From the NCBI RefSeq assembly GCF_002786325.1, contig NZ_PGTB01000033.1, positions 1 to 34,173 on the forward strand: a stretch of 34,173 bases of DNA, in the 5' to 3' direction. The notes beneath the pieces were generated by a model that searched no databases, was not told where the DNA came from, and saw only the letters and a list, made by a program, of their open reading frames with translations. Both the position numbers and the translations under genes were made by a program. This DNA is from Pseudooceanicola lipolyticus (GTDB lineage: Bacteria > Pseudomonadota > Alphaproteobacteria > Rhodobacterales > Rhodobacteraceae). Below, one piece after another: positions 16,206-23,658 of this stretch. How positions within the stretch are numbered: position 1 is the stretch's first letter; the number at the start of each line of letters is the position of its first letter.

Positions 16206-17777
16206 TCAGTCGTCTATCCATGCTTTCAAAAGGCCATCATTGGCCCCCGAAGCGGTGGTTATGTACTCTTTGACATTGCAATGGGTGACCGTCGGGAAGT
16301 TCACATCCACCGACCACAGGGCCGGCATCTCGTCCGCGACCATCTCGTGGATCTGCTTGTAGATTGCCGGGCGGTCGGCCGCAGGGGCTATGGCGCCTTC
16401 TTCCCACAGTGCGTCGATCTCGGGGTTCGCATAGCCACCAATGTTCGAGAACGGGTTGCCGACATCAATGGTCGAAGACACCCACATCCGTGCCACGCCC
16501 AACGCCGGGTCACCGTATTGGTAGGTCCAGTTGTTGGTTATGTCAAAGTCGCCCGAACTGGCACGCTGGTTCCAACCGGCAGGGTCGGTCGCGATCATCT
16601 TGATATTCACGCCGACGTCATTGAAATTCTGGCGGGCAATCTCGGCAGTCCGGATCCAATTTTCGCCATATGGCGTTGGCATCAAACGCAGCTCCTCTCC
16701 ATTATAGCTGGAGGCCTCGATCAACTCGCGCGCTTTGTCCGGGTCGAATTCATAAGGATAGTCTGAATTTTTCGGGAAGAATTTGGTCCGAGGGGAGATT
16801 GGGCCGGTGCCGATTTCACCGTAGCCGCCCCAGACAACGTCCCGGATGAATTCCGTGTCCAGCGCATACATCAACCCCTGACGAAATGTCTTGTCGGCCA
16901 AAGGTCCAGACCGAACATTCAACTGGAAATATGATTGAGGCGCAAAGAGCTCCCAGCCTTCTGTGGTGACGCAGACGTTGTCGACCTTTGACAAGCGCTC
17001 CACATCCGCGCTTTCCAATGAACCTCCGGTCATCACGTCGACTTCGCCGGTTTCGAAGGCAATCGCCCTGGAGGCAGCATCAGGGATGAACCTGAAAATC
17101 GCTCCGTCCAGGCGAGGCAAGCCATCTATATAGTAGTCCTCGTTTTTGACCAGTTCGACATGCGACCCATTCACCCACTCTTTGAATTTCATCGGGCCGG
17201 TGCCGATAGGCGAGTTGTTCATTGGGTTTGCGGCAATGTCAGTCCCCTCATAGATATGAGCAGGAACGATAGGCATTGACCCGTTTTCAAATACCATAAG
17301 CACAGGATCGAAGATGTGCTTGAGCGTAAGGGTGACTTCGAATTCACCCGTTTTCTCGATTTTCTCAACATGGTCGGCATTGATGGTTCGCCAACGCGGG
17401 TTTACCTGCAGCAAGAAGTCTGTGAGCGAAAACATCACGTCATCTGCCGTGAAAGGTGTGCCGTCATGCCAGGTCACGCCTTCACGGATTTTGAAGGTGT
17501 AGATTGTTTCACTGTCGTCGACCGTCCAGGATTCGGCCAGAGAGGGTATCGGCTCAAGTTCAGGCGAGAATCGCAGCAAAGATTCCAAGATGTTGCCCGA
17601 AACCATCTGCGTCGGAGTGTTGGTCACAAGACCAGTTAGCAGGCTGGGCGGTTCCGGCGTGACGACCACCTGAAGGACCCCACCTTGCTTGGCTTCCTCT
17701 TGGGCATAGGCAGCTAGGGCCACCACTGATGCCAAGGCAGAACTGAGAAGCACGTTTCTAAGAGACACTGTGAGCAT
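16206..17777 (-). CDS. Extracellular solute-binding protein, family 5 (peptide/opine type)
   Basis: A 523-residue periplasmic receptor. The start at 17777 (AGGGA seven bases upstream) gives a typical signal peptide: MLTVSLRN, then a hydrophobic run (VLLSSALASVVALAA), with predicted cleavage after AYA. The in-frame ATG at 17798 has no ribosome site and would lengthen the polar leader. Family hallmarks are the LAESWTVDDSETIYTFKIREGVTWHDGTP region, TGPMKFKEW, and FRQGLMYALD. It delivers substrate to the DppB/C-like channel. Family members bind peptides, opines, glycosides or nickel; which one cannot be told. It is the first gene of the catabolic operon, so its promoter in 17778-18258 drives the whole unit. 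Confidence 0.92.
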   Translation of the reverse strand: MLTVSLRNVLLSSALASVVALAAYAQEEAKQGGVLQVVVTPEPPSLLTGLVTNTPTQMVSGNILESLLRFSPELEPIPSLAESWTVDDSETIYTFKIREGVTWHDGTPFTADDVMFSLTDFLLQVNPRWRTINADHVEKIEKTGEFEVTLTLKHIFDPVLMVFENGSMPIVPAHIYEGTDIAANPMNNSPIGTGPMKFKEWVNGSHVELVKNEDYYIDGLPRLDGAIFRFIPDAASRAIAFETGEVDVMTGGSLESADVERLSKVDNVCVTTEGWELFAPQSYFQLNVRSGPLADKTFRQGLMYALDTEFIRDVVWGGYGEIGTGPISPRTKFFPKNSDYPYEFDPDKARELIEASSYNGEELRLMPTPYGENWIRTAEIARQNFNDVGVNIKMIATDPAGWNQRASSGDFDITNNWTYQYGDPALGVARMWVSSTIDVGNPFSNIGGYANPEIDALWEEGAIAPAADRPAIYKQIHEMVADEMPALWSVDVNFPTVTHCNVKEYITTASGANDGLLKAWIDD

Positions 17778-18036
17778 TTTTGTTTCCCTATTGGTCATTT
17801 GAATCGGCCTTTTCGCCAGCTTGAACTGGACTGTTTTCGCCTGCCGTTCGGCAGTGGCACGAGTTGCTTGGTATTGCTGTATTCTTCCCACCTGCCAGAC
17901 ACGCCGTACCGAGTTTCTGCCCCGTCCGGCCCTTCTTGAGATCGAAGGTCGAAGACGGAGGATCATTAGGGCGACAAACTGCGGAGACCCCACTATTTGG
18001 TACGGAAGAATTGAATAGCGATACCTTCATGTCATT

Positions 18037-18066
18037 ATTCGTTGCATCCTGTTTTCGTTCTGTCAA
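18037..18066 (-). promoter_or_regulatory. Candidate promoter for the transporter/enzyme operon
   Basis: A consensus TTGACA on the minus strand (18066-18061) is followed after 18 bp by ACGAAT (18042-18037), a poor -10. It overlaps the plus-strand candidate, so the two could compete. The leader to the binding-protein ATG would be about 250 bases. Confidence 0.3.
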
Positions 18067-18070
18067 TAAT
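18042..18070 (+). promoter_or_regulatory. Candidate promoter for the second OYE and IclR genes
   Basis: A -35-like TTGCAT (18042-18047) and a -10-like AATAAT (18065-18070, five of six matches to TATAAT) are separated by 17 bp. They would give a leader of about 180 bases before the ATG at 18259. The pattern was found by eye and is weak at -35. Confidence 0.35.
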
Positions 18071-18097
18071 CTTTGTGTCAGTCAGTTCGCACTGATC

Positions 18098-18133
18098 CGA
18101 GTGCCGTTAACTCGACCGGACAGCGGAACCGCT
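18098..18133. promoter_or_regulatory. Inverted repeats, candidate IclR operators
   Basis: Two palindromes lie close together: CGAGT-7 bases-ACTCG at 18098-18114, and AGCGG-AA-CCGCT at 18122-18133. IclR proteins bind short palindromes near the divergent promoters they control, and these lie just downstream of the plus-strand promoter candidate. No experimental consensus is available to match. Confidence 0.3.
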
Positions 18134-18258
18134 TGGCATAATCGGCAAGCCCTGACCCCAAATCCTGGGGCTCCCTGGCGACGTCAGAATGGAAATATAT
18201 GTCTACTTACAAAGCCTTATCCGAAAGATGGGGCCTTGCACGATTGAAGGAGCTCTTT

Positions 18259-19356
18259 ATGTCGACTCAAATGTTTGAGCCAATCAAGCTTGCAGATGTC
18301 CAATTGAAGAACCGCGTGGTGCTCGCCCCGATGTGTCAGTACAGTGCCACGCCTCAAGGGAGCGTAACGGATTGGCATTTCGTCCACTGGGCGCAGTTTC
18401 TACTGGCCGAGGCCGGTCTGCTCATTATTGAAGCGACGGGCGTGCAACCGCAGGGGAGAATCACATCAGCCTGCGTTGGGCTGTATGACGACGAAAACGA
18501 GGCTGCGCTGAAGTCGGTGCTGGAACGGGTGCGTCCCTTCGGCGATGCCCCGATCCTATTGCAGTTAAGCCACGCGGGCAGAAAGGCAGCACAGCCCGTT
18601 CCGGGAGCAGATGAAAAGCAGGGGGAGATAATCAACGATAAATGGCTGGTCGAAGGACCGTCGCCTATCGCCTTTGGGGATGGCTGGCAGGTTCCTCACG
18701 AAATGAGCGAAGCAGAAATTGACGCGCTGGTGGTGGCTTTTGGCGAGTCGGCACAGAGAGCGGTTCGGGCGGGCGTTCAAGGTATCGAGATTCATGCCGC
18801 CCATGGCTATCTTCTCAGCAGTTTCCTGTCACCTTTGGCCAACCGGCGGACTGATGCATACGGCGGTTCGTCTGAAAATCGAAGACGCCTGCCACTGCGT
18901 GTCTTCGACGCGGTGCGGGAAGCGTGTCCACTCGGCATGCCCGTCGGAATGCGGATAAACGGCACCGACTGGTCCGAAGGCGGCATAACCCTGGAAGATG
19001 CCATCGACCTTGCACGTGCACTGGCAGATCGCGGCTGTGACTTCCTCGACGTTTCGACCGGCGGCAATGCACATGCGCGCATACCGGTTGGCCCCGGCTA
19101 TCAGTTGTCATTTGCCGATGCAGTGCGCCGAGCCTCCGGTCTTCCTACTATTGCAGTGGGCATGATTCGTAGCCCGCTGCATGCCGAAGCCATCATTTCC
19201 TCGGGCCAGGCTGATATGGTGGCGCTCGGCCGGGGCTTTCTAAATAATCCGCGCTGGGTTTGGCATGCAGCCGAGTCACTCGGCGTTGATCTGGAAGTGG
19301 CGCAGCCGTATGCATTTGGCGCAACCTCTGCCTACAGACCGACGCGTGGTCGCTGA
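18259..19356 (+). CDS. Old Yellow Enzyme family oxidoreductase (YqjM class)
   Basis: This 365-residue FMN-dependent ene-reductase/NADPH dehydrogenase-type barrel has all class hallmarks. These are Cys26 in APMCQYSA (the redox-tuning cysteine), QLSHAGRKA, the substrate-binding pair His179/His182 in HAAHGYLL, RTDAYGG, and the FMN phosphate site ADMVALGRGFLNNPRW. The start at 18259 has AAGGAG six bases upstream; the longer frame from 18199 has none. It is a paralogue of the operon's OYE at 6754, which lacks the cysteine. It is followed after 30 bp by an IclR gene, so it is probably co-regulated with the cluster. Confidence 0.93.
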   Translation: MSTQMFEPIKLADVQLKNRVVLAPMCQYSATPQGSVTDWHFVHWAQFLLAEAGLLIIEATGVQPQGRITSACVGLYDDENEAALKSVLERVRPFGDAPILLQLSHAGRKAAQPVPGADEKQGEIINDKWLVEGPSPIAFGDGWQVPHEMSEAEIDALVVAFGESAQRAVRAGVQGIEIHAAHGYLLSSFLSPLANRRTDAYGGSSENRRRLPLRVFDAVREACPLGMPVGMRINGTDWSEGGITLEDAIDLARALADRGCDFLDVSTGGNAHARIPVGPGYQLSFADAVRRASGLPTIAVGMIRSPLHAEAIISSGQADMVALGRGFLNNPRWVWHAAESLGVDLEVAQPYAFGATSAYRPTRGR

Positions 19357-19386
19357 GTTGGCGCATCACACAATGCCGGAGGCCCT

Positions 19387-20172
19387 ATGATCAAGCACCG
19401 ATATCCGCAGGTCGACGAAAACTTGCGCGTGAAGACCGCCGACCGGGTTCTTGATGTCCTGGAGTGTTTTGCCGCGCCGCCAAATCAAAAGTCGCTTGGT
19501 GAAATTGCAGCGGCAACCGGTATCAACAAAAGTGCGGTTCAACGTATCTGTCGCACCCTGGTCGGGCGCGGTTATTTGGAACAGAGCCAAGAAGCGCGGC
19601 TGCGGCTCGGTCCGGCTCTGCTGGAGCGCTCCTTTGATTTCCTTCGCTTTAACCCCCTGATCGAAAGGGGCAGTCCCATTCTGCTCGACCTGCGGCGTGA
19701 AACGAAAGAGCGAGTCGACCTCAGCTTATTCGATCCTTACCATGACAACCTGTCAATTATATACGCCTTCCGGCTGCAGAGTAAGCGGGAAACACTGTAT
19801 GCCACTCTGTCAGGAAGGCGCTTTCCGGCGGCAAGCACCTCTGGGGGGCGCGCATGCATGGCGCATCTGCCTGATCAGACCATTGACGAGATCATAGATT
19901 TGTCAGACCTGAAACGGATCACGCCTCAGACCATCATTGACCCAGAGGGCATATGGGAAAAGATCCGCTTTGGGCGCGAGCATGGTTATTGCCTTGCTGT
20001 GGAAGAGGCGCTTCTGGGCGAGATCGTGCTGGCCGCCGCCGTTCTGAACAGCCACGGCCAGCCTATCGGCGCAATTCATATCGCCGGATCGCTGAATACA
20101 TGGACTCCGCAGGATTTCTGCGACCGCTTTGCCCCTCTTGCAATGTCTGCCGCGCAAGCCATCAGCGGTTGA
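19387..20172 (+). CDS. IclR family transcriptional regulator (first of two)
   Basis: A 261-residue protein. The N-terminal winged helix spans about residues 17-65 (TADRVLDVLECFAA, SLGEIAAATGINKSAVQRICRTL, GYLEQ). The C-terminal GAF-like effector domain spans about residues 80-260 (GRRFPAASTSGGRACMA, GIWEKIRFGREHGYCLAVEE, GAIHIAG). IclR proteins control aromatic and other catabolic operons by sensing a pathway compound. GGAGG lies four bases before the ATG. The gene lies between the second OYE and a second IclR gene, next to the divergent operon that it probably controls. Confidence 0.92.
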   Translation: MIKHRYPQVDENLRVKTADRVLDVLECFAAPPNQKSLGEIAAATGINKSAVQRICRTLVGRGYLEQSQEARLRLGPALLERSFDFLRFNPLIERGSPILLDLRRETKERVDLSLFDPYHDNLSIIYAFRLQSKRETLYATLSGRRFPAASTSGGRACMAHLPDQTIDEIIDLSDLKRITPQTIIDPEGIWEKIRFGREHGYCLAVEEALLGEIVLAAAVLNSHGQPIGAIHIAGSLNTWTPQDFCDRFAPLAMSAAQAISG

Positions 20173-20257
20173 AGGCGAATGCGGCAGGAGATCCCAATTG
20201 CCCTTTTAGTGTGCCACTGCTACCTACGGCCGAACCAGTCACTCAGCGAGATTGCAA

Positions 20258-21073
20258 ATGGCAAAGTCCGGCCCTACCAAAAGGGACGTTGCTGTTCCTC
20301 ACCCGCGAGTTGATCGCGAGGGCCTAGACGAAAGACTTTATCTTCAATCCCTCGGGCGGGCGCTGGATGCTCTGGACACCTTCGGTTCTGCCCATCGCGC
20401 CAAGTCTCTGAATGAGATCGCATCCGATCTGGGTGTCACCAAGAGCGCAGCACAACGCACCGTCTATACCTTGCTTGCGCATGGGTACCTCGAGAAGGCA
20501 AGCGGCACAGGGTACCGGCTTGGGCGGCAGGTGCTATGCAACAGCTTCAATTTTTTGCGGATGGATCCTTTGGTCCAACGCGCAGCCCCCGTACTGACGC
20601 AGTTGAGACAAGCCTCGAACGAGCGGGTTGACCTGACCCTTTTCGAAGAAACCACGGTGATCTACGCGCTAAGGTATCAAAGTAAACGTGAAAGCTTGCA
20701 TACAGCCCTTTTGGGTCGCAGGTTGCCCTCGTTTTTGTCGGCTGGAGGACGAGTTTGCCTAGCCAACCTGTCCGACGAGGTCGTAGACGACATTCTCGCA
20801 AACTCAGAACTGATCGCCTCGACGCCACGCACCATCACTAGCGTGCCGGAGATCTGGTCGAAGATCACCGCAGCCCGCGAAGACACCTACGCATTCGCTC
20901 AGGAAGAGGCCGTAATGGGGGAAGTCGAAGTTGCCGCAGCAATTTTGGATCAGAGCGGTAAACCGGTCGGCGCCGTCCATATCTCGGGACTGTTGAGCGA
21001 TTCCGATGAGAGTTCGTTTCGAGCCCAGTTCGCCCCACTCGTGCTTGAGGCTTCGAGGGTACTGGGAGCTTAG
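20258..21073 (+). CDS. IclR family transcriptional regulator (second of two)
   Basis: A 271-residue paralogue of the preceding gene. The winged helix (LGRALDALDTFGSA, SLNEIASDLGVTKSAAQR, HGYLEK) is preceded by a longer polar leader. The effector domain follows (LLGRRLPSFLSAGGRVCLA, EIWSKITAAREDTYAFAQEE, GAVHISG). The two regulators align along their full length, so they arose by duplication and may respond to different intermediates. The ATG at 20258 has only a weak ribosome site (GCGAG); a TTG two codons earlier is possible. The 85-bp gap to the first IclR gene allows co-transcription. Confidence 0.9.
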   Translation: MAKSGPTKRDVAVPHPRVDREGLDERLYLQSLGRALDALDTFGSAHRAKSLNEIASDLGVTKSAAQRTVYTLLAHGYLEKASGTGYRLGRQVLCNSFNFLRMDPLVQRAAPVLTQLRQASNERVDLTLFEETTVIYALRYQSKRESLHTALLGRRLPSFLSAGGRVCLANLSDEVVDDILANSELIASTPRTITSVPEIWSKITAAREDTYAFAQEEAVMGEVEVAAAILDQSGKPVGAVHISGLLSDSDESSFRAQFAPLVLEASRVLGA

Positions 21074-21583
21074 AAGTTAAGTCCCGGTATACGGTATATG
21101 GGGTTGCTGATGAATTTGCCCATATTAGAAAGAGCTCTCTCCCCGATCTGTCAGACAAGATCAAAGGCTTCAACGCGCGGTTGCTGACTATGGCGATGCA
21201 GGAGGCTCATAAGATAATCTAGAGCGTGGAACATGGTGCAGAGCTTAACGCGACTAGGCACATTCGGCGGGTCTCTGCGGATCCGATCGATAAAGACCTG
21301 CGTCTTCAGGATCGCATCAGCCAGAGCTTCGACGTCTGGCTTCGGTATTCCAGCCGTTCAGCTCGGCCCGCCGGTGATGGAGACGGTACCAAATTCTCGA
21401 CTTCAGAACGCTCCCATCTCTTCCGGGGGTGAATCATCTGCGTGCGGTAGACGTAACGCACGTCGGTGTGGCCCAGCGTCAACTTTCACGGGTCGCATTC
21501 CACCAACATGCGGTGCACCTCGCCGCGCGCCACTGACTTTGAGGCTTGGTTCATTCGGACCTCGATCGTGGCGTGTTGCCCTG
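21074..21583. other. Degenerate region with gene remnants
   Basis: There is no intact gene in these 510 bp. Protein-like stretches appear on the minus strand in different frames, for example AFDLV-ending 21151-21360 (listed separately). Another stretch lies around 21420-21560 (GEVHRMLVEC, then an in-frame TGA, then KLTLGHTDVRYVYRTQM). The second is vaguely recombinase-like (LGHTDVR) but too short to assign. The region looks like a scar between two cargo blocks. Confidence 0.4.
21151..21360 (-). pseudogene. Remnant of an unidentified helical protein C-terminus
   Basis: About 70 codons stay open on the minus strand down to TGA at 21151-21153. They read as a plausible helical tail (DVEALADAILKTQVFIDRI, then TMFHALDYLMSLLHRH). 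An in-frame stop lies just upstream near 21360 and no start is available. The HALDYL pattern recalls PhoU-like helical domains, but this is a weak resemblance and the family is not assigned. Confidence 0.3.
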
Positions 21584-22354
21584 TTAGCGGCGGTACTCGG
21601 GGGCGATCGCGTCCAGCCGGCGCAGATACGCCTGCCATTCGGAATCGGACCTGCCATTCCGCTCAATGCTATCGTAGGCCTCGGCGTACTGGCGCGCCGT
21701 GTGCTCGGCCACCGCTTCGGGCATCACCACCGGCGTCAACCCCATGCTCAGCGCCGCGACCTGCGCCTTGCAGGACCTCTCTAGGTTCAACGCCAGCTTG
21801 ACCGCTTCGGCCACCGACCGGCCCAGCACCAGCGTGCCGTGGTTGCGCAGCAGCATGACCTGCTTCTCGCCAAGATCGGCAACGATGCGCTCGCGCTCGG
21901 CCAGATTCAGCGCGATGCCCTCGTAGTCGTGAAAGGCGATGCGGTCGTGGAACTGCGCCGACCACTGATTGAGCGGCAGCAACCCCTCCTCAACCGAGGA
22001 CACCGCGACCCCGGCCACCGTGTGTGTGTGCAGCACGCAGACCGCGTCATGGCGTGCCATATGCACCGCCGAATGAATGGTGAATCCAGCGGCATTTACC
22101 CCTGCTCCGTACGGGTCGTCGATGACCACTCCCGTCTCATCGATCGTGACCAGATTTCCGGCTGTCACCTCGTCGAACCGAAGCCCGTAGGGATTGAGCA
22201 AGAACCGCGTCTCGCCCTCGAGCCCGTCGGGTAACCGCGCCGAGATATGCGTGTAGATTCCGTCGTCCATGCCGTGCAGCGCGATCAGCCGGTAGGCCGC
22301 CGCGAGATCTCGCCGCAGCGCCGCAATACTGTCGCTCCGTGTGCCGTCCGCCAT
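21584..22354 (-). CDS. Class II aldolase/adducin family protein
   Basis: A 256-residue cytoplasmic protein with the zinc-dependent class II (fuculose-phosphate) aldolase fold. Metal ligands are visible as His109 and His111 in VLHTHTVAG and His171 in LRNHGTLVLG. THISAR near residue 35 and FLLNPYG near residue 51 are also typical. Members are aldolases, epimerases or decarboxylases of hydroxy-acids and sugars; many in catabolic clusters are of unknown substrate. The start at 22354 has AGGGA eight bases upstream; the frame extends to 22726 without support. It stands alone, separated from the main cluster by decayed sequence, so its link to the pathway is uncertain. Confidence 0.88.
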   Translation of the reverse strand: MADGTRSDSIAALRRDLAAAYRLIALHGMDDGIYTHISARLPDGLEGETRFLLNPYGLRFDEVTAGNLVTIDETGVVIDDPYGAGVNAAGFTIHSAVHMARHDAVCVLHTHTVAGVAVSSVEEGLLPLNQWSAQFHDRIAFHDYEGIALNLAERERIVADLGEKQVMLLRNHGTLVLGRSVAEAVKLALNLERSCKAQVAALSMGLTPVVMPEAVAEHTARQYAEAYDSIERNGRSDSEWQAYLRRLDAIAPEYRR

Positions 22355-23160
22355 GTATGCCGTCCCTTTCATTGCGGTTTCAAAAGGAAGGCCATCGAAG
22401 TTGGTCGAGTCAAGTGAATTGTCGACAATCGCCGTTCCAGCAATTTGATTTATTGCGACCCAGCGGCCGAGGCAGGCAAATTCATGGCAGAGATGCAGGA
22501 CTGCAAGGGCTTCGCACCGCTTGATAGCGAGACACTTTTGCAGCAATAGAAGCGACTGCTCAGCTAGGTGATCGTTTCCAAACAGCTTCCAGCCAAGCAG
22601 TGGCTGTCGGAAGCCGTCGTCGTGTGTCGACTGGGTGCCAGGTGCGTTCCGGTGCGCGTAGCAGCGCGCCTGCTCGTGAACTCGGGCCTCGTGAGCTATG
22701 TGCCTCGCCGGGGGCTTCGTCCGCAAAGGTCACCTCTTGCGGGTTCGAAGACCGCTACAAACTGCGCCTGATAATCGCGGTCCCGACGGTGAGGCGGCTG
22801 ATGCAAGTCGTACCAACCCGGCAAATAGACGAGATCACCGCATCGTCGGCCCGTGCTTCGATACAGCCATGCAGATCAAGCCGGACATGGAGTTCCTTCG
22901 GATGCTCTGAGGCACCGGAGGGGCGCCACGCCAGCCCGGCCTCGACCGGAAGGCCGTCGCCGGTGCTCCCAACGGCCAACGGGCTGGCCAAGAAACAGAA
23001 CACTGGCCACGTCGGCCTCGGTGGGGAGACGCTCCAACTCCGCCTCGCCAACGAGGCCCGATATGAGCCATGTCCGTTCGGAAAGAAATGCCTCTGGTGG
23101 AGCGTCGCGTCGAGGACGGGCACAGCCGCCGGCTGGCACGGCTGGTATTGCAATGAACGA
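22355..23160. other. Island segment without an intact gene
   Basis: About 800 bp. It contains the upstream region of the aldolase-family gene and several mutually overlapping open frames. One minus-strand stretch reads fairly like protein (22876-23139; TWLISGLVGEAELERLPTE, then DVASVLFLGQPVG). Another minus-strand stretch at 22755-22920 contains HPKELHVRLDLHGCIEA. They lie in different frames and have no ribosome site, and no family was recognised. Decayed mobile-element genes are the likeliest content. Confidence 0.35.
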
Positions 23161-23177
23161 TCAGGGGAGAAACGGTC

Positions 23178-23382
23178 ATGCCCCCCCTTCTATGTTCGCG
23201 TCGCCCGGGCTCAAGATGTCCTCGGTTTGCATCGATCCGCGATCTATCGCTGGGACAGCGCCGGCCTGCTGACGATTCACAAGCGCGAAAATTGCTCGTT
23301 TCTGCGCGTCGCCGAAATGGAAAGCCTCATTGAAGGCGGCAAAAGCTTGGGGGACCACTTGGGGGGCCGGGCGAAGGGATGA
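23178..23382 (+). pseudogene. AlpA/excisionase-like helix-turn-helix gene, frameshifted in a C-run
   Basis: Downstream of the C-run the frame encodes FYVRVARAQDVLGLHRSAIY, RWDSAGLLTIHKREN, and CSFLRVAEMESLIEGG. This is a MerR/AlpA-type DNA-binding domain of the kind used as excisionase or integrase activator. A good ribosome site GGGGAGA precedes ATG 23178-23180, but the ATG is followed by seven Cs (23181-23187), one too many for frame. With six Cs the protein would begin MPPFYVRVARAQ and be about 67 residues. It is therefore broken, slippage-controlled, or a sequencing error. It lies about 40 bp from the tRNA-end att site; in the circular form it would be directly upstream of the integrase. 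Confidence 0.6.
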
Positions 23383-23423
23383 CAGTCGAAGCCACCTATC
23401 TTTTACAACTTATCTAGGTGAAA

Positions 23424-23437
23424 TGGTGCGGTCGAGA
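23424..23437 (+). repeat. tRNA-side attachment-site repeat
   Basis: TGGTGCGGTCGAGA at 23424-23437, complement of the last 14 bases of the tRNA-Leu gene including CCA, matches 3700-3713 exactly and in the same orientation. The island lies on the 3' side of the tRNA, as expected for integration that keeps the tRNA intact. Confidence 0.75.
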
Positions 23438-23510
23438 AGACTCGAACTTCCACGGGTGTTACCCCACAGCGACCTCAACGCTGCGCGTCTACCAATTCCG
23501 CCACGACCGC
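23424..23510 (-). tRNA. tRNA-Leu, anticodon GAG
   Basis: On the minus strand the sequence starts GCGGTCG and ends CGACCGC-A-CCA, a seven-base-pair acceptor stem with encoded CCA. The anticodon arm is CAGCG-TTGAGGT-CGCTG, giving anticodon GAG. The T-arm contains GTTCGAGTC, and there is a long variable arm (TGGGGTAACACCCGT region) as in class II tRNAs. Length is 87 bases. It is the attachment target of the island on its 3' side. Confidence 0.95.
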
Positions 23511-23658
23511 ACGTCAGAGGCTTGGGTAGAGCGGGCTATAGACGACGGGGCAGACCTTGTGAAGAGGCAATTGGGTGCGAATCTGCTCTCCCTGGCGTGA
23601 ATTTCCCCGGCCTTCGGACCGTGATAGGGTGGCCCCGCAACAGCTGACGGAGACCTCC

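Larger units (their letters stand above)
17778..18258. promoter_or_regulatory. Divergent regulatory region of the catabolic cluster
   Basis: This 481-bp intergenic region separates the minus-strand transporter/enzyme operon from the plus-strand OYE-IclR-IclR genes. It holds back-to-back sigma70-like promoter candidates at 18037-18070 and several inverted repeats. It is the natural place for the two IclR regulators to act (inference). A further hairpin, CCCCA-aatcc-TGGGG, lies at 18156-18170. The ATG at 18199 could in principle start a longer OYE but has no ribosome site. Confidence 0.6.
3700..23437. mobile_element. Genomic island inserted at tRNA-Leu(GAG), about 19.7 kb
   Basis: What is seen: a 14-bp direct repeat at both ends, one copy forming the 3' end of an intact tRNA-Leu gene; an integrase pseudogene beside the other copy; a frameshifted AlpA/Xis-like gene beside the tRNA. 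Genes inside show visibly less extreme G/C third-position bias than those outside. In the excised circle the Xis-like gene, the att site and the integrase would lie in that order on one strand, a normal arrangement for these elements. The cargo is a catabolic and transport cluster. Because both recombination genes are damaged, the element is probably no longer able to excise by itself (inference). Confidence 0.75.

Noticed and set aside
22600-23382. Single 260-residue plus-strand gene ending in the helix-turn-helix domain
   Set aside because: Only the last 65 residues look like protein. A ribosome site and ATG lie directly before the domain, one base out of frame, so a short frameshifted gene is the better reading.
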